Assembly (NCBI GenBank): GCA_018902795.1
Contig: JAHIQD010000002.1
Span: forward strand, 62,001-126,000
Direction of reading: 5' to 3'
DNA: 64,000 nucleotides
Origin: Bacteroidota bacterium
Lineage (GTDB): Bacteria; Bacteroidota; Bacteroidia; Flavobacteriales; Weeksellaceae
Shown: positions 26,208 to 34,678 of the stretch, piece after piece
How the letters are laid out: the number at the start of each line of letters is the position of its first letter
How positions within the stretch are numbered: the first letter of the stretch is position 1
Translations under genes and position numbers: made by a program
The notes under the pieces: model-generated
Databases searched by the model: none
What the model was told of the DNA's origin: nothing
The model's input: only the letters and a program-made list of their open reading frames with translations

Positions 26208-27413
26208 TTAGAGATTAAACTCAATTTTATATTTCTGCAGCGCGTCATTCAGCAGTTCTACGCTTCTGCGCAAATCCGCTTCCTTCAGAACATAGGCAAT
26301 ACGCACCTGTTTTTTTCCGAGCTCCGGATTGCTGTAGAAACCGCTCATCGGAGCTACCATAATGGTTTCGCCGTTGTGGGAATAATGCTCAAGCAGCCAC
26401 TGTGCAAACTTGTCAGAATCGTCCACAGGAAGCTCGGCAACACAGTAAAATGCGCCTTTCGGTTTCGGGCAGATCACGCCGGGAATTCCGTTCAGCAGAT
26501 CAACCAGCACATTTCTGCGGTGGGTATACTCTTCCCGAACTTTCATAATATAGGCGGCGTCATTTTGGTGGGCAGCAGTTGCAGCAATCTGTCCCAGAAG
26601 AACCGGGCTCAGCCTTGCCTGTGCAAAAAGCATTGCTGCATCATGAATTTTTTTCGAACGCGTGATCAGACAGCCAATTCTAGCACCGCACATCGAATAA
26701 CGCTTGGATTCCGAATCGATGATAATACAGTTTTCTGCAATTTCCGGGAAGGCAAGCATTGAAATCTGCTGCTTTCCGTCATATACATATTCGCGGTAAA
26801 CCTCGTCAGAAATAACAACGATATCGTGTTTCAGGGCGATCTCCGCAAGTTTCTGAAGTTCTTCTCTTGTATAGAGATATCCTGAAGGATTCCCGGGATT
26901 ACAGATGATAATCGCGCGGGTTTTCGGAGTAATTTTTTTCTCGAAATCTTCAATAGGCGGCAGGGCAAAACCGGTATCGATCGTTGAAGGAACCGCCACC
27001 ACCTTTACATTGAAGGTATTGGTAAAGCCGTTGTAATTCGCATAGTAAGGTTCAGGAATAATCACCTCATCGCCGTCATCACACAGCGTGGAAATGGCAA
27101 AATTCAAAGCCTCAGAACCACCGTTGGTCACGATGAAGTTATCGGTCGTCAGATCAGTAAAACCCAGTGAATGGTAGTAAATGTTCAGTGCCGTTCTGTA
27201 TTCGATATTGCCTTCAGAAAGCGCATATTCAAAAATCTTAAGATGATTGTTTTTCACTGCATTCAAAGCAGTTTCCGGGGTTTCAATATCCGGCTGTCCA
27301 ATATTTAGATGATATACTTTAAGGCCTTTCTGTTTGGCTTTTATCGCAAACGGAACCAGTTTCCTGACAGGCGAAGCAGGCATATTTTCTGCTCGTTGTG
27401 AAATTTTAGGCAT
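26208..27413 (-). CDS. Class I/II PLP-dependent aminotransferase
   Basis: The 401-residue fold-type I aminotransferase begins MPKISQRAENMPASPVRKLV and shows the substrate/PLP landmarks HLNIGQPDIETP, VTNGGSEALNFAIS, CNPGNPSGYLYT (171-178), ISDEVYREYVYDG and the Schiff-base lysine at about 237 in DSESKRYSMCGARIG. It resembles the aspartate/aromatic aminotransferase group often annotated aspC in flavobacteria; the exact substrate cannot be fixed by eye. It is a single gene with a terminator. Confidence 0.9.
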   Translation of the reverse strand: MPKISQRAENMPASPVRKLVPFAIKAKQKGLKVYHLNIGQPDIETPETALNAVKNNHLKIFEYALSEGNIEYRTALNIYYHSLGFTDLTTDNFIVTNGGSEALNFAISTLCDDGDEVIIPEPYYANYNGFTNTFNVKVVAVPSTIDTGFALPPIEDFEKKITPKTRAIIICNPGNPSGYLYTREELQKLAEIALKHDIVVISDEVYREYVYDGKQQISMLAFPEIAENCIIIDSESKRYSMCGARIGCLITRSKKIHDAAMLFAQARLSPVLLGQIAATAAHQNDAAYIMKVREEYTHRRNVLVDLLNGIPGVICPKPKGAFYCVAELPVDDSDKFAQWLLEHYSHNGETIMVAPMSGFYSNPELGKKQVRIAYVLKEADLRRSVELLNDALQKYKIEFNL

Positions 27414-27727
27414 TATTTTGAATTTTGAACAAATTTAGGAAAATTTTAGGAGCAATAAAATTCCAGATCATCCAAAAAGACAGACCGGCTTTCACTACTC
27501 GCTTTTTTGCTTGCCTCCGCGCAGTGCCTTTTTCGGTTTTTCTCCGCGAAAATTTTCCTCCCATAAGCAAAAAGAGCTCAGACATGCCGTTCAATCCGGG
27601 CTAAAAGATCATTCATTTCTTCTTCCAAAAGAAAAACCGCTCAGAAACTCTGAACGGTTTTTAGTTAGGTTACAGCTGAATTCTGACATCCAACATCCAG
27701 CACCCAGCATCCATCTTCCTCCATCCC
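27414..27727. other. Intergenic stretch with low-complexity repeat
   Basis: I see no gene in these 314 bases. They contain a terminator-like hairpin (27632-27662) and a short run of CATCCAACATCCAGCACC-type units at about 27688-27725, one of several such tracts in the window. A frame running leftward across 27406-27594 has a basic, unnatural composition and is probably not coding. Confidence 0.6.
27632..27662 (-). terminator. Terminator after the M3 peptidase gene
   Basis: Stem AAACCG-C-TCAGA (27634-27645) / TCTGA-A-CGGTTT (27649-27660), one mismatch, with A and T runs at the ends. It lies about 66 bases past the stop of the leftward peptidase gene. Confidence 0.7.
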
Positions 27728-29872
27728 CTATTTAATAAAACCTTTATTTTTCAACAGTGGTTTAATATCCGGAGTTCTTCCTGTAAAATCTTTAAAGGCC
27801 TGATTTAAATCTACAGAATTCCCAACCGAAAGTATATATTTTCTGAAACGGTCACCGTTTTCTCTCGTCATTCCGCCGTGAGTGGAAATCCAGTCCCACG
27901 CATCAGCATTCAGCAGATCACTCCACATATAAGCATAATAGCCTGCAGAATAACCGCCGCCCCAGATGTGGGCAAAATAAGGAGAATGATATCTTGGCGG
28001 AACCTGTTTCAGATTGAAACCGTATTTAGCCAACACCTCTTTCTCAAATTCCAGAGTAGGTTTAAACTGTGATTCATCGGTCACCGAATGCCAGTTCATA
28101 TCGATCGTAGCTGCAGAAACAAGCTCGGTGGTAGAATACCCCTGATTGAATGTTCCCGCTTTCTTGATTTTGTCGACCAACGCTTGCGGCATCGGCTGTT
28201 TGGTCTGATAATGCAGGGCATAATTTTTCAGGACTGAAGGTTCCAGCGCGAAAAATTCATTGATCTGGGAAGGAAATTCCACAAAATCACGCGGCGTATT
28301 GGTGCCGGAAATGGAAATATATTTCTGGTCTGCAAAAAGCCCGTGTAAAGTGTGACCGAACTCGTGGAACATGGTGGAAACATCATCATAAGAGATCAGC
28401 GAAGGTTTTCCTTCTGCCGGTTTCTGGAAATTAAAAACATTCACAATCACCGGTTTCTGGCCAAGCAGATGCGACTGCTCCACAAAATTGCTCATCCATG
28501 CGCCGCCGTTTTTATTGTCTCGGGTATAGAAATCAAGATAGTAAATGGCAAGCGATTTTCCGTCTCTGTCAAAAACTTCATACGCTGTCACATCAGGATG
28601 GTATACCGGCAGATCGTTTCTTTCTTTAAAAGTAATGCCGTAGAATTTTTCAGCTGCATAGAAAACACCTTTTTCAAGCACAGTACGTACTTCGAAATAA
28701 GGCTTGATTTGGTTCTCGTCCAAATCATATTTCGCTTTTCTCACCTGCTCTGAGTAGAAATTCCAGTCCCATGGCTCAACGGTAAATCCGCCTTTCTGCT
28801 GGTCGATCAGCGTCTGAATTTCATCACTTTCTCTCTTTGCCGTGGCTACTGCAGGTTTTGCAAGCTGTGCCAGAAGGTTCATCGCGTTTTCAGGAGTCTT
28901 CGCCATCTGGTCCTGCAGCTTCCATTCAGCGAAAGATTTTTTACCGTGAAGCTGGCCTTTTTCCATTCTCAGTTTCGCCTGTCTTTCCAGGATACTTCTG
29001 GTGTCGTCAGCGTTTCCTTTTTCGGCTCTGTACCAGGAAGCTTTGAAAAGTTTTTCTCGGGTCGCTCTGTTTTTCAGATTCTGCAGAAGAGGCTGTTGAG
29101 TGGTATTAAGTAAAGTAAGAAGATATTTACCTTCCTGTCCCGCAGTTTTGGCATCTGCTGCCGCAGCAGCGATTTCGTCAGCGGAAAGCCCGTCAAGTTC
29201 TTTAACGTCAGTAATCAGAACCGCACCGTTTTTTCTCGCATCGAGTAATTTATTGGAGAACTGGGTGGATAGTGTCGCCAGTTCCTCATTGATTTTTTTT
29301 ACTTTTTCCTTGTTTTCGGCAGATAAATTGGCACCGGCAATTTCAAAGTTGGTCTTATAAAGTTCCAAAAGTCTTTTTTCTTCAGGTCCAAGACCGTCGG
29401 TTTTAATCGCATTCAGCCTGGAGTACAGTTTCTCGTTGAGATAAATCTTATCGCTGAGTCCTGAGAAAATAGGCGCATATTCTTCTTCAAGTTTCTGCAG
29501 CGTGGGATTGGTATTGGAGCCCGTCAGATTATAAAAAACAAGCTGTGCTCTCTTCAGCACTTCACCGCTGTTTTCAAGTGCCAGAAGCGTATTTTCAAAA
29601 GTCGGTGCTGCCGGATTACTGGCGATCTTTTCAATTTCAGCAAGCTGCACTTTCATTCCGTAATCGAAAGCGGGTTTAAAATGTTCGTCTTTTATCCTGT
29701 CAAATTCGGGTGCCTGATACTGCAGGCTGCTTTTTTTCATAAAAGGATTAGAAGCTAAAGTAGCATCGGGAGCAGGAATCTCCGTGGATTGGGTATCGGT
29801 ATTTTTCATTGTGGTACAGGCGCTAGTCATCGCCAGAGAAGAAATTAATAATACGGATGTAATATTTTTCAT
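27728..29872 (-). CDS. M3-family metallopeptidase lipoprotein (dipeptidyl carboxypeptidase type)
   Basis: From ATG at 29872 the protein has 714 residues. It opens MKNITSVLLISSLAMTSACT, a lipoprotein signal with the lipid-modified Cys after SA, so the mature protein is membrane-tethered. The zinc motif HEFGH is clear in TMFHEFGHTLHGLFADQ in the C-terminal half, and the rest follows thimet-oligopeptidase layout (NPAAPTFENTLLALENSG early, HSPYFAHIWGGGYSAGYYAY late). M3 peptidases of the Dcp group trim dipeptides from short peptides. The frame is open 96 codons further upstream, but that part overlaps the divergent gene and lacks family similarity. Confidence 0.92.
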   Translation of the reverse strand: MKNITSVLLISSLAMTSACTTMKNTDTQSTEIPAPDATLASNPFMKKSSLQYQAPEFDRIKDEHFKPAFDYGMKVQLAEIEKIASNPAAPTFENTLLALENSGEVLKRAQLVFYNLTGSNTNPTLQKLEEEYAPIFSGLSDKIYLNEKLYSRLNAIKTDGLGPEEKRLLELYKTNFEIAGANLSAENKEKVKKINEELATLSTQFSNKLLDARKNGAVLITDVKELDGLSADEIAAAAADAKTAGQEGKYLLTLLNTTQQPLLQNLKNRATREKLFKASWYRAEKGNADDTRSILERQAKLRMEKGQLHGKKSFAEWKLQDQMAKTPENAMNLLAQLAKPAVATAKRESDEIQTLIDQQKGGFTVEPWDWNFYSEQVRKAKYDLDENQIKPYFEVRTVLEKGVFYAAEKFYGITFKERNDLPVYHPDVTAYEVFDRDGKSLAIYYLDFYTRDNKNGGAWMSNFVEQSHLLGQKPVIVNVFNFQKPAEGKPSLISYDDVSTMFHEFGHTLHGLFADQKYISISGTNTPRDFVEFPSQINEFFALEPSVLKNYALHYQTKQPMPQALVDKIKKAGTFNQGYSTTELVSAATIDMNWHSVTDESQFKPTLEFEKEVLAKYGFNLKQVPPRYHSPYFAHIWGGGYSAGYYAYMWSDLLNADAWDWISTHGGMTRENGDRFRKYILSVGNSVDLNQAFKDFTGRTPDIKPLLKNKGFIK

Positions 29873-29930
29873 TTTTAAACTGTTAATTAAAGTAAAGGTA
29901 TTAAATTTAAACAAAATAAAAACTGATTTC

Positions 29931-30725
29931 ATGAAAACACTCTTTATCTCTGCGGCTCTGGCCTCACTGTTACTTTCCTGTAACGCAAAATATGACAACG
30001 GATTTTCTTTTAACGTAACCCAGAAAGAAGGAAAAGGACCTGTCACCGACCGTGAATTTAAAATGAATTTTGACGAGATCAAAGTAACGCAGTCGATCGA
30101 TGCAGAAGTGATAAAATCGGGTGAGGAAAAGGTGGTCATCTCCGCTCCTTCCGATATCATTGATGATGTGCTGGTAGAAAACTCGGGCGGAAAACTCTAT
30201 ATCCATTTTAAACCGGGGATCAATATTTCCTCAAGAAATGTCCGGGCAAAGATTTATGCGAAAGACTTTTCGAAAATAGAAGCCACTTCTTCGGCAAGCA
30301 TCAATGTGAAAGACAAATTCACTCAGGACAGAACTGCGGTTGAAGTATCAAGTTCGGCAAGTATTTCCGGAAATCTGGAAGCGAATGAGATGTCCATAGA
30401 CGTGTCGAGTTCCGGCAGTTTTTCCGGAGAAATCTGGGCAGTAAATCTGAAATCTGAAGTGACTTCTTCCGGCGAAATCACCGTTTCGGGAAAAACAAAA
30501 AATGCCGGGATCGAAGCCTCTTCCTCAGGAACATTCAATGCGCAGCATGTTGTTGCTGAAAGGGCTGAAATAGAAGCTTCAAGCAGCGGAAGTGTAAGCA
30601 TTTCGGTCAGCAGCCAGCTGAATGCTTCAGCAAGTTCTGCCGGTGACATCACCATTACCCGCAAAGGAAACCTGAATGTGGTGAGCCAGAAAGAAAGCAG
30701 CGGCGGAAGCGTTTCCATTCAGTAA
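29931..30725 (+). CDS. GIN-domain (DUF2807) lipoprotein
   Basis: The 264-residue protein starts MKTLFISAALASLLLSCNAK with a lipobox (LLLSC). After residue 50 it shows the head GIN / DUF2807 pattern: FDEIKVTQSIDAEVIKSGEE, then VENSGGKLYIHFKPG, then repeated Ser-rich beta turns (SSSASISGN, SSSGSFSGE, SSSGTFNAQ, SSSGSVSIS) forming a beta-helix-like solenoid. Such proteins are surface or periplasmic lipoproteins of unknown role, common in Bacteroidetes. It diverges from the M3 peptidase with 58 bases between the starts. Confidence 0.9.
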   Translation: MKTLFISAALASLLLSCNAKYDNGFSFNVTQKEGKGPVTDREFKMNFDEIKVTQSIDAEVIKSGEEKVVISAPSDIIDDVLVENSGGKLYIHFKPGINISSRNVRAKIYAKDFSKIEATSSASINVKDKFTQDRTAVEVSSSASISGNLEANEMSIDVSSSGSFSGEIWAVNLKSEVTSSGEITVSGKTKNAGIEASSSGTFNAQHVVAERAEIEASSSGSVSISVSSQLNASASSAGDITITRKGNLNVVSQKESSGGSVSIQ

Positions 30726-30770
30726 TTGAATAATGAGCACGCTGTTTTTATAATCCATCAGTTCATGCGT

Positions 30771-31130
30771 ATGTTTACCCATATTATTCCCAAGTTACCC
30801 ATGCGTAACAAAGAGATAACACGAAATTTTTACCTCAACCGTTTAGGTTTTGAGGAAGTGGAAACTCAGGATTTTGCAGGCTATCTGATGGTGAAAAAAG
30901 ATCAGATTGAGATTCACTTTTTCGAATATAAAGAAATGAATCCTTTGGAAAACGATGGCCAGATCTATATCAGAACCGATGATATCCAACATTTATACAG
31001 GTTTTATTTAGATAACAGAATACCTGTTCATCCCAACGGAAGCTTAGCGGTGAAACCATGGGGACAACAGGAATTTTCCATCCTTGATCCGGATCACAAT
31101 CTGCTCACTTTTGGACAAAAAGTTTTTTAA
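30771..31130 (+). CDS. VOC-superfamily protein (glyoxalase/bleomycin resistance fold)
   Basis: A 119-residue protein beginning MFTHIIPKLPMRNKEITRNF, then YLNRLGFEEVETQDFAGYLM, IEIHFFEYK, QIYIRTDDI and FSILDPDHNLLTFGQ, the beta-alpha-beta-beta-beta pattern of single-domain VOC proteins related to bleomycin-binding proteins. The ligand is unknown; such small proteins often bind metals or planar compounds. The open frame extends to TTG 30726, but the family starts at about MFTHIIPKLPM. A bidirectional terminator follows. Confidence 0.8.
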   Translation: MFTHIIPKLPMRNKEITRNFYLNRLGFEEVETQDFAGYLMVKKDQIEIHFFEYKEMNPLENDGQIYIRTDDIQHLYRFYLDNRIPVHPNGSLAVKPWGQQEFSILDPDHNLLTFGQKVF

Positions 31131-31170
31131 GTTCATCCTTTAAAATCAATGGACGCTAATAAATCCAAAC

Positions 31171-31203
31171 AAAAAACTCAGTCTGTGAAGACTGAGTTTT
31201 TTG
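31171..31203. terminator. Bidirectional terminator between VOC gene and TPM gene
   Basis: Perfect stem AAACTCAGTC (31174-31183) / GACTGAGTTT (31190-31199) with A-run before and T-run after. It serves the convergent VOC and TPM genes. Confidence 0.88.
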
Positions 31204-31223
31204 TTGTTCTGTTTCTGAATAAT

Positions 31224-32027
31224 TTACCATCCGCCTGAAGCGCCGCCGCCGCCGAAACTTCCGCCGCCGCCAAAGCCGCCAAAGCCACCGCCGCCGCCGG
31301 AACCTCCACCGAAACCGCCGCCGCCAAAGCTTCCGGGGAAAGGGAAAAATCCTCCCGGATAGGTTCTTCTTCCGCGCCGGGAAAGGATGACGTCGTCATC
31401 ATCGCCGTTGTTTCCGCCACCGCCTTTATTTTTGAACAGGACGCTCAGGACAAGAAAGACGAAAAATGCAATCAGCAGAATCTGAAAACTGCTCAGTCCT
31501 TCACCGCCCGACGTATCTTTTACTATGGGTTTGAATTTCCCCTGTACCACTTCCATTAAAGCGGTGGTACCGCGGTTAATGCCTTCGTACCAAAGTCCCT
31601 GTTTGAAATTGGGAGTCACCAGATAATCAAGAATCTGTCCGGCAACTGATGCTGTTAAATACTGCTCCACACCTCTTCCCTGCTGAATGGACATGGTGTG
31701 GTCTTCCGTAGCAATCAGGAAAACAATTCCGTTATCCTGCTTTTTCTCCCCGATTCCCCATTTTTCGCCGTACATGGTCGCCAGATAATTAACGTCTTCC
31801 CCTTTTGTGGTGGGAATAATGATAACCGCAATTTCGGTAGAGGTAGAATCGTGAAATTTGATAAGTTTCTGGTTAAGCTGCTCTCTCTCTGCTGCGGTTA
31901 ACAAGCCTGCCTCATCCGTAACCGGAAAAATTTTAGCAGGTTTCGCAGGAACCAGCTGGCCAAAAACAATCAGGTTTAAGCCGAGCAGGAAAAAAGCAAG
32001 AAAACTTTTAAGAGAAGGTAATCTCAT
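31224..32027 (-). CDS. TPM-domain membrane protein with Gly-rich tail (YgcG type)
   Basis: The 267-residue protein has a signal peptide (MRLPSLKSFLAFFLLGLNLI), a TPM domain (about 40-170: VTDEAGLLTAAEREQLNQKL, EIAVIIIPTT, YGEKWGIGEKKQDNGIVFLI, GRGVEQYLTASVAGQIL), a membrane segment near 185-205, a short acidic patch, and a glycine-rich tail ending GGGASGGW. This is the YgcG layout usually encoded next to lemA. It overlaps the second TPM gene by 20 bases; the three genes lemA - TPM - TPM form one leftward operon. Confidence 0.9.
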   Translation of the reverse strand: MRLPSLKSFLAFFLLGLNLIVFGQLVPAKPAKIFPVTDEAGLLTAAEREQLNQKLIKFHDSTSTEIAVIIIPTTKGEDVNYLATMYGEKWGIGEKKQDNGIVFLIATEDHTMSIQQGRGVEQYLTASVAGQILDYLVTPNFKQGLWYEGINRGTTALMEVVQGKFKPIVKDTSGGEGLSSFQILLIAFFVFLVLSVLFKNKGGGGNNGDDDDVILSRRGRRTYPGGFFPFPGSFGGGGFGGGSGGGGGFGGFGGGGSFGGGGASGGW

Positions 32028-32436
32028 CCGACAGTTCGTTATGATTTTCTCCCGTAACCGGGAAATATTTTTTGAGTTCGTGACCGGTTTCCAGCACCGC
32101 GTTTTTCAGACCGTCATGATAATTCCCTTTGGCAAATTCTGCGGAAATCCTGTCGTGCATACGGTCCCAGAAATCCTGATGAACTTTTGCATGAATGCCG
32201 GCATCACCAATGATCGTAAGATAATGCTGTTCGAAATTGATATGAAAAAGCACGGCATTTCTTTCAGCAGTTTTGTCTTTGCAGAGTCTTTTGAAAACTT
32301 CAAAAGCAATCTCAGCATTATTCCCCTCCGAGTTGGAGTCGATGTGAATCCTGATCTCGCCGGTAGAATGACTTTCTGCTGACTGAATGGCTTCCACCAG
32401 GGAAGCCATCTGCCAGTCTGTTAGGTAACTGTTCAT
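32008..32436 (-). CDS. Small soluble TPM-domain protein
   Basis: This 142-residue protein has no signal peptide. It contains a TPM-type fold (residues about 5-125): LTDWQMASLVEAIQSAESHS, TGEIRIHIDSNS, RNAVLFHINFEQHYLTIIGD, GLKNAVLETGHELKKYFP. It overlaps the following TPM gene by 20 bases, and its ATG shares a base with the lemA stop (TAATG), so translation is coupled along the operon. TPM domains are of uncertain function; acid phosphatase activity was reported for a plant relative. Confidence 0.88.
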   Translation of the reverse strand: MNSYLTDWQMASLVEAIQSAESHSTGEIRIHIDSNSEGNNAEIAFEVFKRLCKDKTAERNAVLFHINFEQHYLTIIGDAGIHAKVHQDFWDRMHDRISAEFAKGNYHDGLKNAVLETGHELKKYFPVTGENHNELSDEITFS

Positions 32437-33044
32437 TAATTGCTGAATACTTCAGGGGCTTTTTCAGCTCCCGCTGCTGCTCTGAAATATGGCTTCTCCT
32501 TAAAATTCGTGAAGTTCGCCAGAATATTGTTCGGGAAAGTCTTGATAGACGTGTTGTAATCCTGCGCAGCTTCATTAAAGTAAACGGTTTCGCTTCGGAT
32601 GCTGTTTTCAATTGCGGTATATTCTCTCTGGAAATTGATATACTGCTGATCCGCTTTCAGGTTCGGGTAACTTTCCACCACGGCCATCAGCCTGCTCAGC
32701 GCACCGCTCAGCTCTCCCTGCGCTGCCTGGAATTTCGCCATATCAGCTTCTGTCATATTCGTTGGATCTATCGTCATAGAGGTAGCTTTGGACCGGGCTT
32801 CCACTACTTTGGTCAGCGTTTCCTGCTCGAACTGAGAATATGATTTCACTGTTCTTTCAAGGTTTGGAATTAAGTTCGCGCGTTTCTGATAAACGGTTTC
32901 TACATTGGACCATTTGGTATTCACGGCCTGCTCTTTAGCAGTAAATGTGTTATATCCGTTTTTGCCCCAGAAAAATAAGACGACGGCAATCACCAGAAGA
33001 GCAATACCGATGGTTCCGGCGCTCATACAACCTCTGTTTCTCAT
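32436..33044 (-). CDS. lemA: LemA-family membrane protein
   Basis: The 202-residue protein has an N-terminal membrane segment (SAGTIGIALLVIAVVLFFWG) and the long coiled helical LemA domain: YNTFTAKEQAVNTKWSNVE, YQKRANLIPNLERTVKSYSQ, LMAVVESYPNLKADQQYINF, FNEAAQDYNTSIKTFPNNIL. The family function is unknown, but the lemA-TPM pair is conserved in many phyla. It leads the leftward three-gene operon, with a -7 element 34 bases upstream. Confidence 0.93.
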   Translation of the reverse strand: MRNRGCMSAGTIGIALLVIAVVLFFWGKNGYNTFTAKEQAVNTKWSNVETVYQKRANLIPNLERTVKSYSQFEQETLTKVVEARSKATSMTIDPTNMTEADMAKFQAAQGELSGALSRLMAVVESYPNLKADQQYINFQREYTAIENSIRSETVYFNEAAQDYNTSIKTFPNNILANFTNFKEKPYFRAAAGAEKAPEVFSN

Positions 33045-33078
33045 AGTTTATTATTTTTAATGTTTGATATTCGCTACC

Positions 33079-33086
33079 CAAATATA
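33079..33086 (-). promoter_or_regulatory. Putative -7 element for the lemA operon
   Basis: Leftward TATATTTG fits TAnnTTTG, 34 bases before the lemA ATG. Confidence 0.45.
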
Positions 33087-33098
33087 CAAATTAAGTGC

Positions 33099-33106
33099 TA
33101 AATTTG
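33099..33106 (+). promoter_or_regulatory. Putative -7 element for folA
   Basis: Rightward TAAATTTG fits TAnnTTTG, 16 bases before the folA ATG, in the divergent lemA/folA gap. Confidence 0.45.
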
Positions 33107-33122
33107 TAAAAATTTAAAAAAA

Positions 33123-33611
33123 ATGACAACAATTGTGGTGGCAATGGGCTTAGGCAATGAAATTGGAGCTGAAAACCAGTTACTTTGGCATTTACCGAAA
33201 GATCTCAAACATTTTAAAGAAATCACCACCGGGCATCCCGTGATCATGGGCAGAAAAACCTATGAAAGCATCGGAAAAGCGCTTCCCAACCGCACCAATA
33301 TTGTAGTCAGCAGAAAAAAAGACTGGTTTGAAGAAGGGATCCTCATTGTAGGAAGCCTGAAAGAAGCCCTGAAATTTGCCAAAAAAATGGATGAGGACAT
33401 CTTCATCATCGGGGGCGGAAATATCTATGAACAGACTATTGATTTGGCAGATAAACTGGAAGTTACTCTGGTGAAAGCCAACTTAAACGCTGATGTTTTC
33501 TTCCCTAAAATCAATCCCAAAATCTGGGAGAAAACTACGGAAACCTGCCATGAAAAAGACGGGAGAAACAGCTATGATTTCTGTTTTCAGACTTACGAAA
33601 GAGCCAAATAA
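33123..33611 (+). CDS. folA: Dihydrofolate reductase
   Basis: This 162-residue enzyme reduces dihydrofolate with NADPH. The family pattern is clear: VAMGLGNEIGAENQLLWHLP (with the LLWHLPKD loop), HFKEITTGHPVIMGRKTYES, the LPNRTNIVVS segment, and FIIGGGNIYEQTI for cofactor binding. The length and frame are normal. It diverges from lemA and stands alone; folK lies elsewhere in the window. Confidence 0.96.
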   Translation: MTTIVVAMGLGNEIGAENQLLWHLPKDLKHFKEITTGHPVIMGRKTYESIGKALPNRTNIVVSRKKDWFEEGILIVGSLKEALKFAKKMDEDIFIIGGGNIYEQTIDLADKLEVTLVKANLNADVFFPKINPKIWEKTTETCHEKDGRNSYDFCFQTYERAK

Positions 33612-33958
33612 ATAAAACGAAACCCAAAGACCGTGATTTTATAATCTTTGACTTTCTTCACATTTCTTTACAGGATGTCTGCACTTTATAAGATGGCGTT
33701 CCTACTGAACGCCTTTTTTCGACCCGTACTGAATACTACACCCATTTCATTCCTACGGAATAACTGCCACCTGTTGCCTGTTTTAAGATCTTGCGCCAAC
33801 TTTATCCGAAACTTCCAACACCCCGCTTCCAACATCCAGCATCCAGCATCCATCTTCAATAGAAAATAAAGCAAAAGCAATTGAAGAGAAAAATCTTCCA
33901 TCCTCCCACTTCCATCTTCTAACCTAAATTATTATCTTTGCACTTCAAAATTTGAACA
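33612..33958. other. Intergenic stretch with CATCCAGCATCC-type tract
   Basis: No gene is supported in these 347 bases. A tract at 33811-33857 repeats 6-9-base units of the kind TTCCAACA / CATCCAGCATCC. Similar tracts lie at about 27690, 36030, 36390, 36720 and 50300. A -7 element for the next gene lies at 33933. Confidence 0.65.
33933..33940 (+). promoter_or_regulatory. Putative -7 element upstream of the TPR-like membrane protein gene
   Basis: TATCTTTG fits TAnnTTTG, 18 bases before the ATG at 33959. Confidence 0.5.
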
Positions 33959-34525
33959 ATGAACAAATACATAAAATTCGTTATTGCCGCTTTGATAATT
34001 GCTGCCGGAGTATATCTCATGATGAACAGAAATATCGGCTGGGGAATCGTTCTGGTAATTTTATCTGCAATTCCTATTCTTTTATTTTTTAAAAATGAAT
34101 TTATCCTTGCCGCATTCTGGTACCTCAGAAAGCAGAATATGGTAAAAGCCTCCCATTGGCTTTCAAAAATCACCAGTTTCGAATCACAGCTTCACAAATC
34201 CCAATACGGATATTTCCATTATCTGCAGGGTCTTACTTTAGCCCAGGAAAACCCGGGAAAAGTGGAACCTTACATGAGAAAAGCGCTTGAATACGGATTG
34301 AACATGAAACACGACCGTGCCATGGCCACCCTCAATATCGCTGCCGGAGCCATGCAGAAAGGAAGAAAGCAGGAGGCCCAGAAACTGCTTGAAGAAGCAA
34401 AAAGACTCGATTCCGCCGGAATGATGACCGATCAGATTAAAATGATGAAGGATCAGCTGAAGATGCCGTCCATGCAGAAACACATGCACAACCCGAATAT
34501 GAGACAGAGAGGGAAATTCTCTTAA
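33959..34525 (+). CDS. Membrane-anchored helical (TPR-like) protein
   Basis: The 188-residue protein has two N-terminal membrane segments (about 6-22 and 27-46), then a helical region with TPR-like pairs: LRKQNMVKASHWLSKI, YFHYLQGLTLAQENPGKVEP, YMRKALEYGLN, AMATLNIAAGAMQKGRKQEA, and a Met-rich C-terminus (MMTDQIKMMKDQLKMPSMQK). It probably sits in the inner membrane with the helical part in the cytoplasm. I do not recognise a named family and give no function. It is a single gene with its own promoter element and terminator. Confidence 0.75.
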   Translation: MNKYIKFVIAALIIAAGVYLMMNRNIGWGIVLVILSAIPILLFFKNEFILAAFWYLRKQNMVKASHWLSKITSFESQLHKSQYGYFHYLQGLTLAQENPGKVEPYMRKALEYGLNMKHDRAMATLNIAAGAMQKGRKQEAQKLLEEAKRLDSAGMMTDQIKMMKDQLKMPSMQKHMHNPNMRQRGKFS

Positions 34526-34547
34526 AAAGATCTTAATTAAAACTTAT

Positions 34548-34578
34548 AAATCCTGAATTGTTTTCAGGATTTTTTTTG
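34548..34578 (+). terminator. Terminator after the TPR-like membrane protein gene
   Basis: Stem AAATCCTGAA (34548-34557) / TTCAGGATTT (34563-34572) followed by a T-run. Confidence 0.82.
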
Positions 34579-34652
34579 TGGAAATCCCTGAAATCCTGCG
34601 AAAACTCACCTGTAATTATCCTATTCAATGAAATCGGCATGAAAAATTCCCG

Positions 34653-34660
34653 TATTTTTG
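34653..34660 (+). promoter_or_regulatory. Putative -7 element for lplA
   Basis: TATTTTTG fits TAnnTTTG, 18 bases before the lplA ATG. Confidence 0.5.
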
Positions 34661-34678
34661 TACTAAATCATTACAGAC

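Noticed and set aside
27406..27594. Leftward 62-residue frame in the gap before the M3 peptidase gene
   Set aside because: Its basic, repetitive composition and lack of promoter or family likeness suggest noise.
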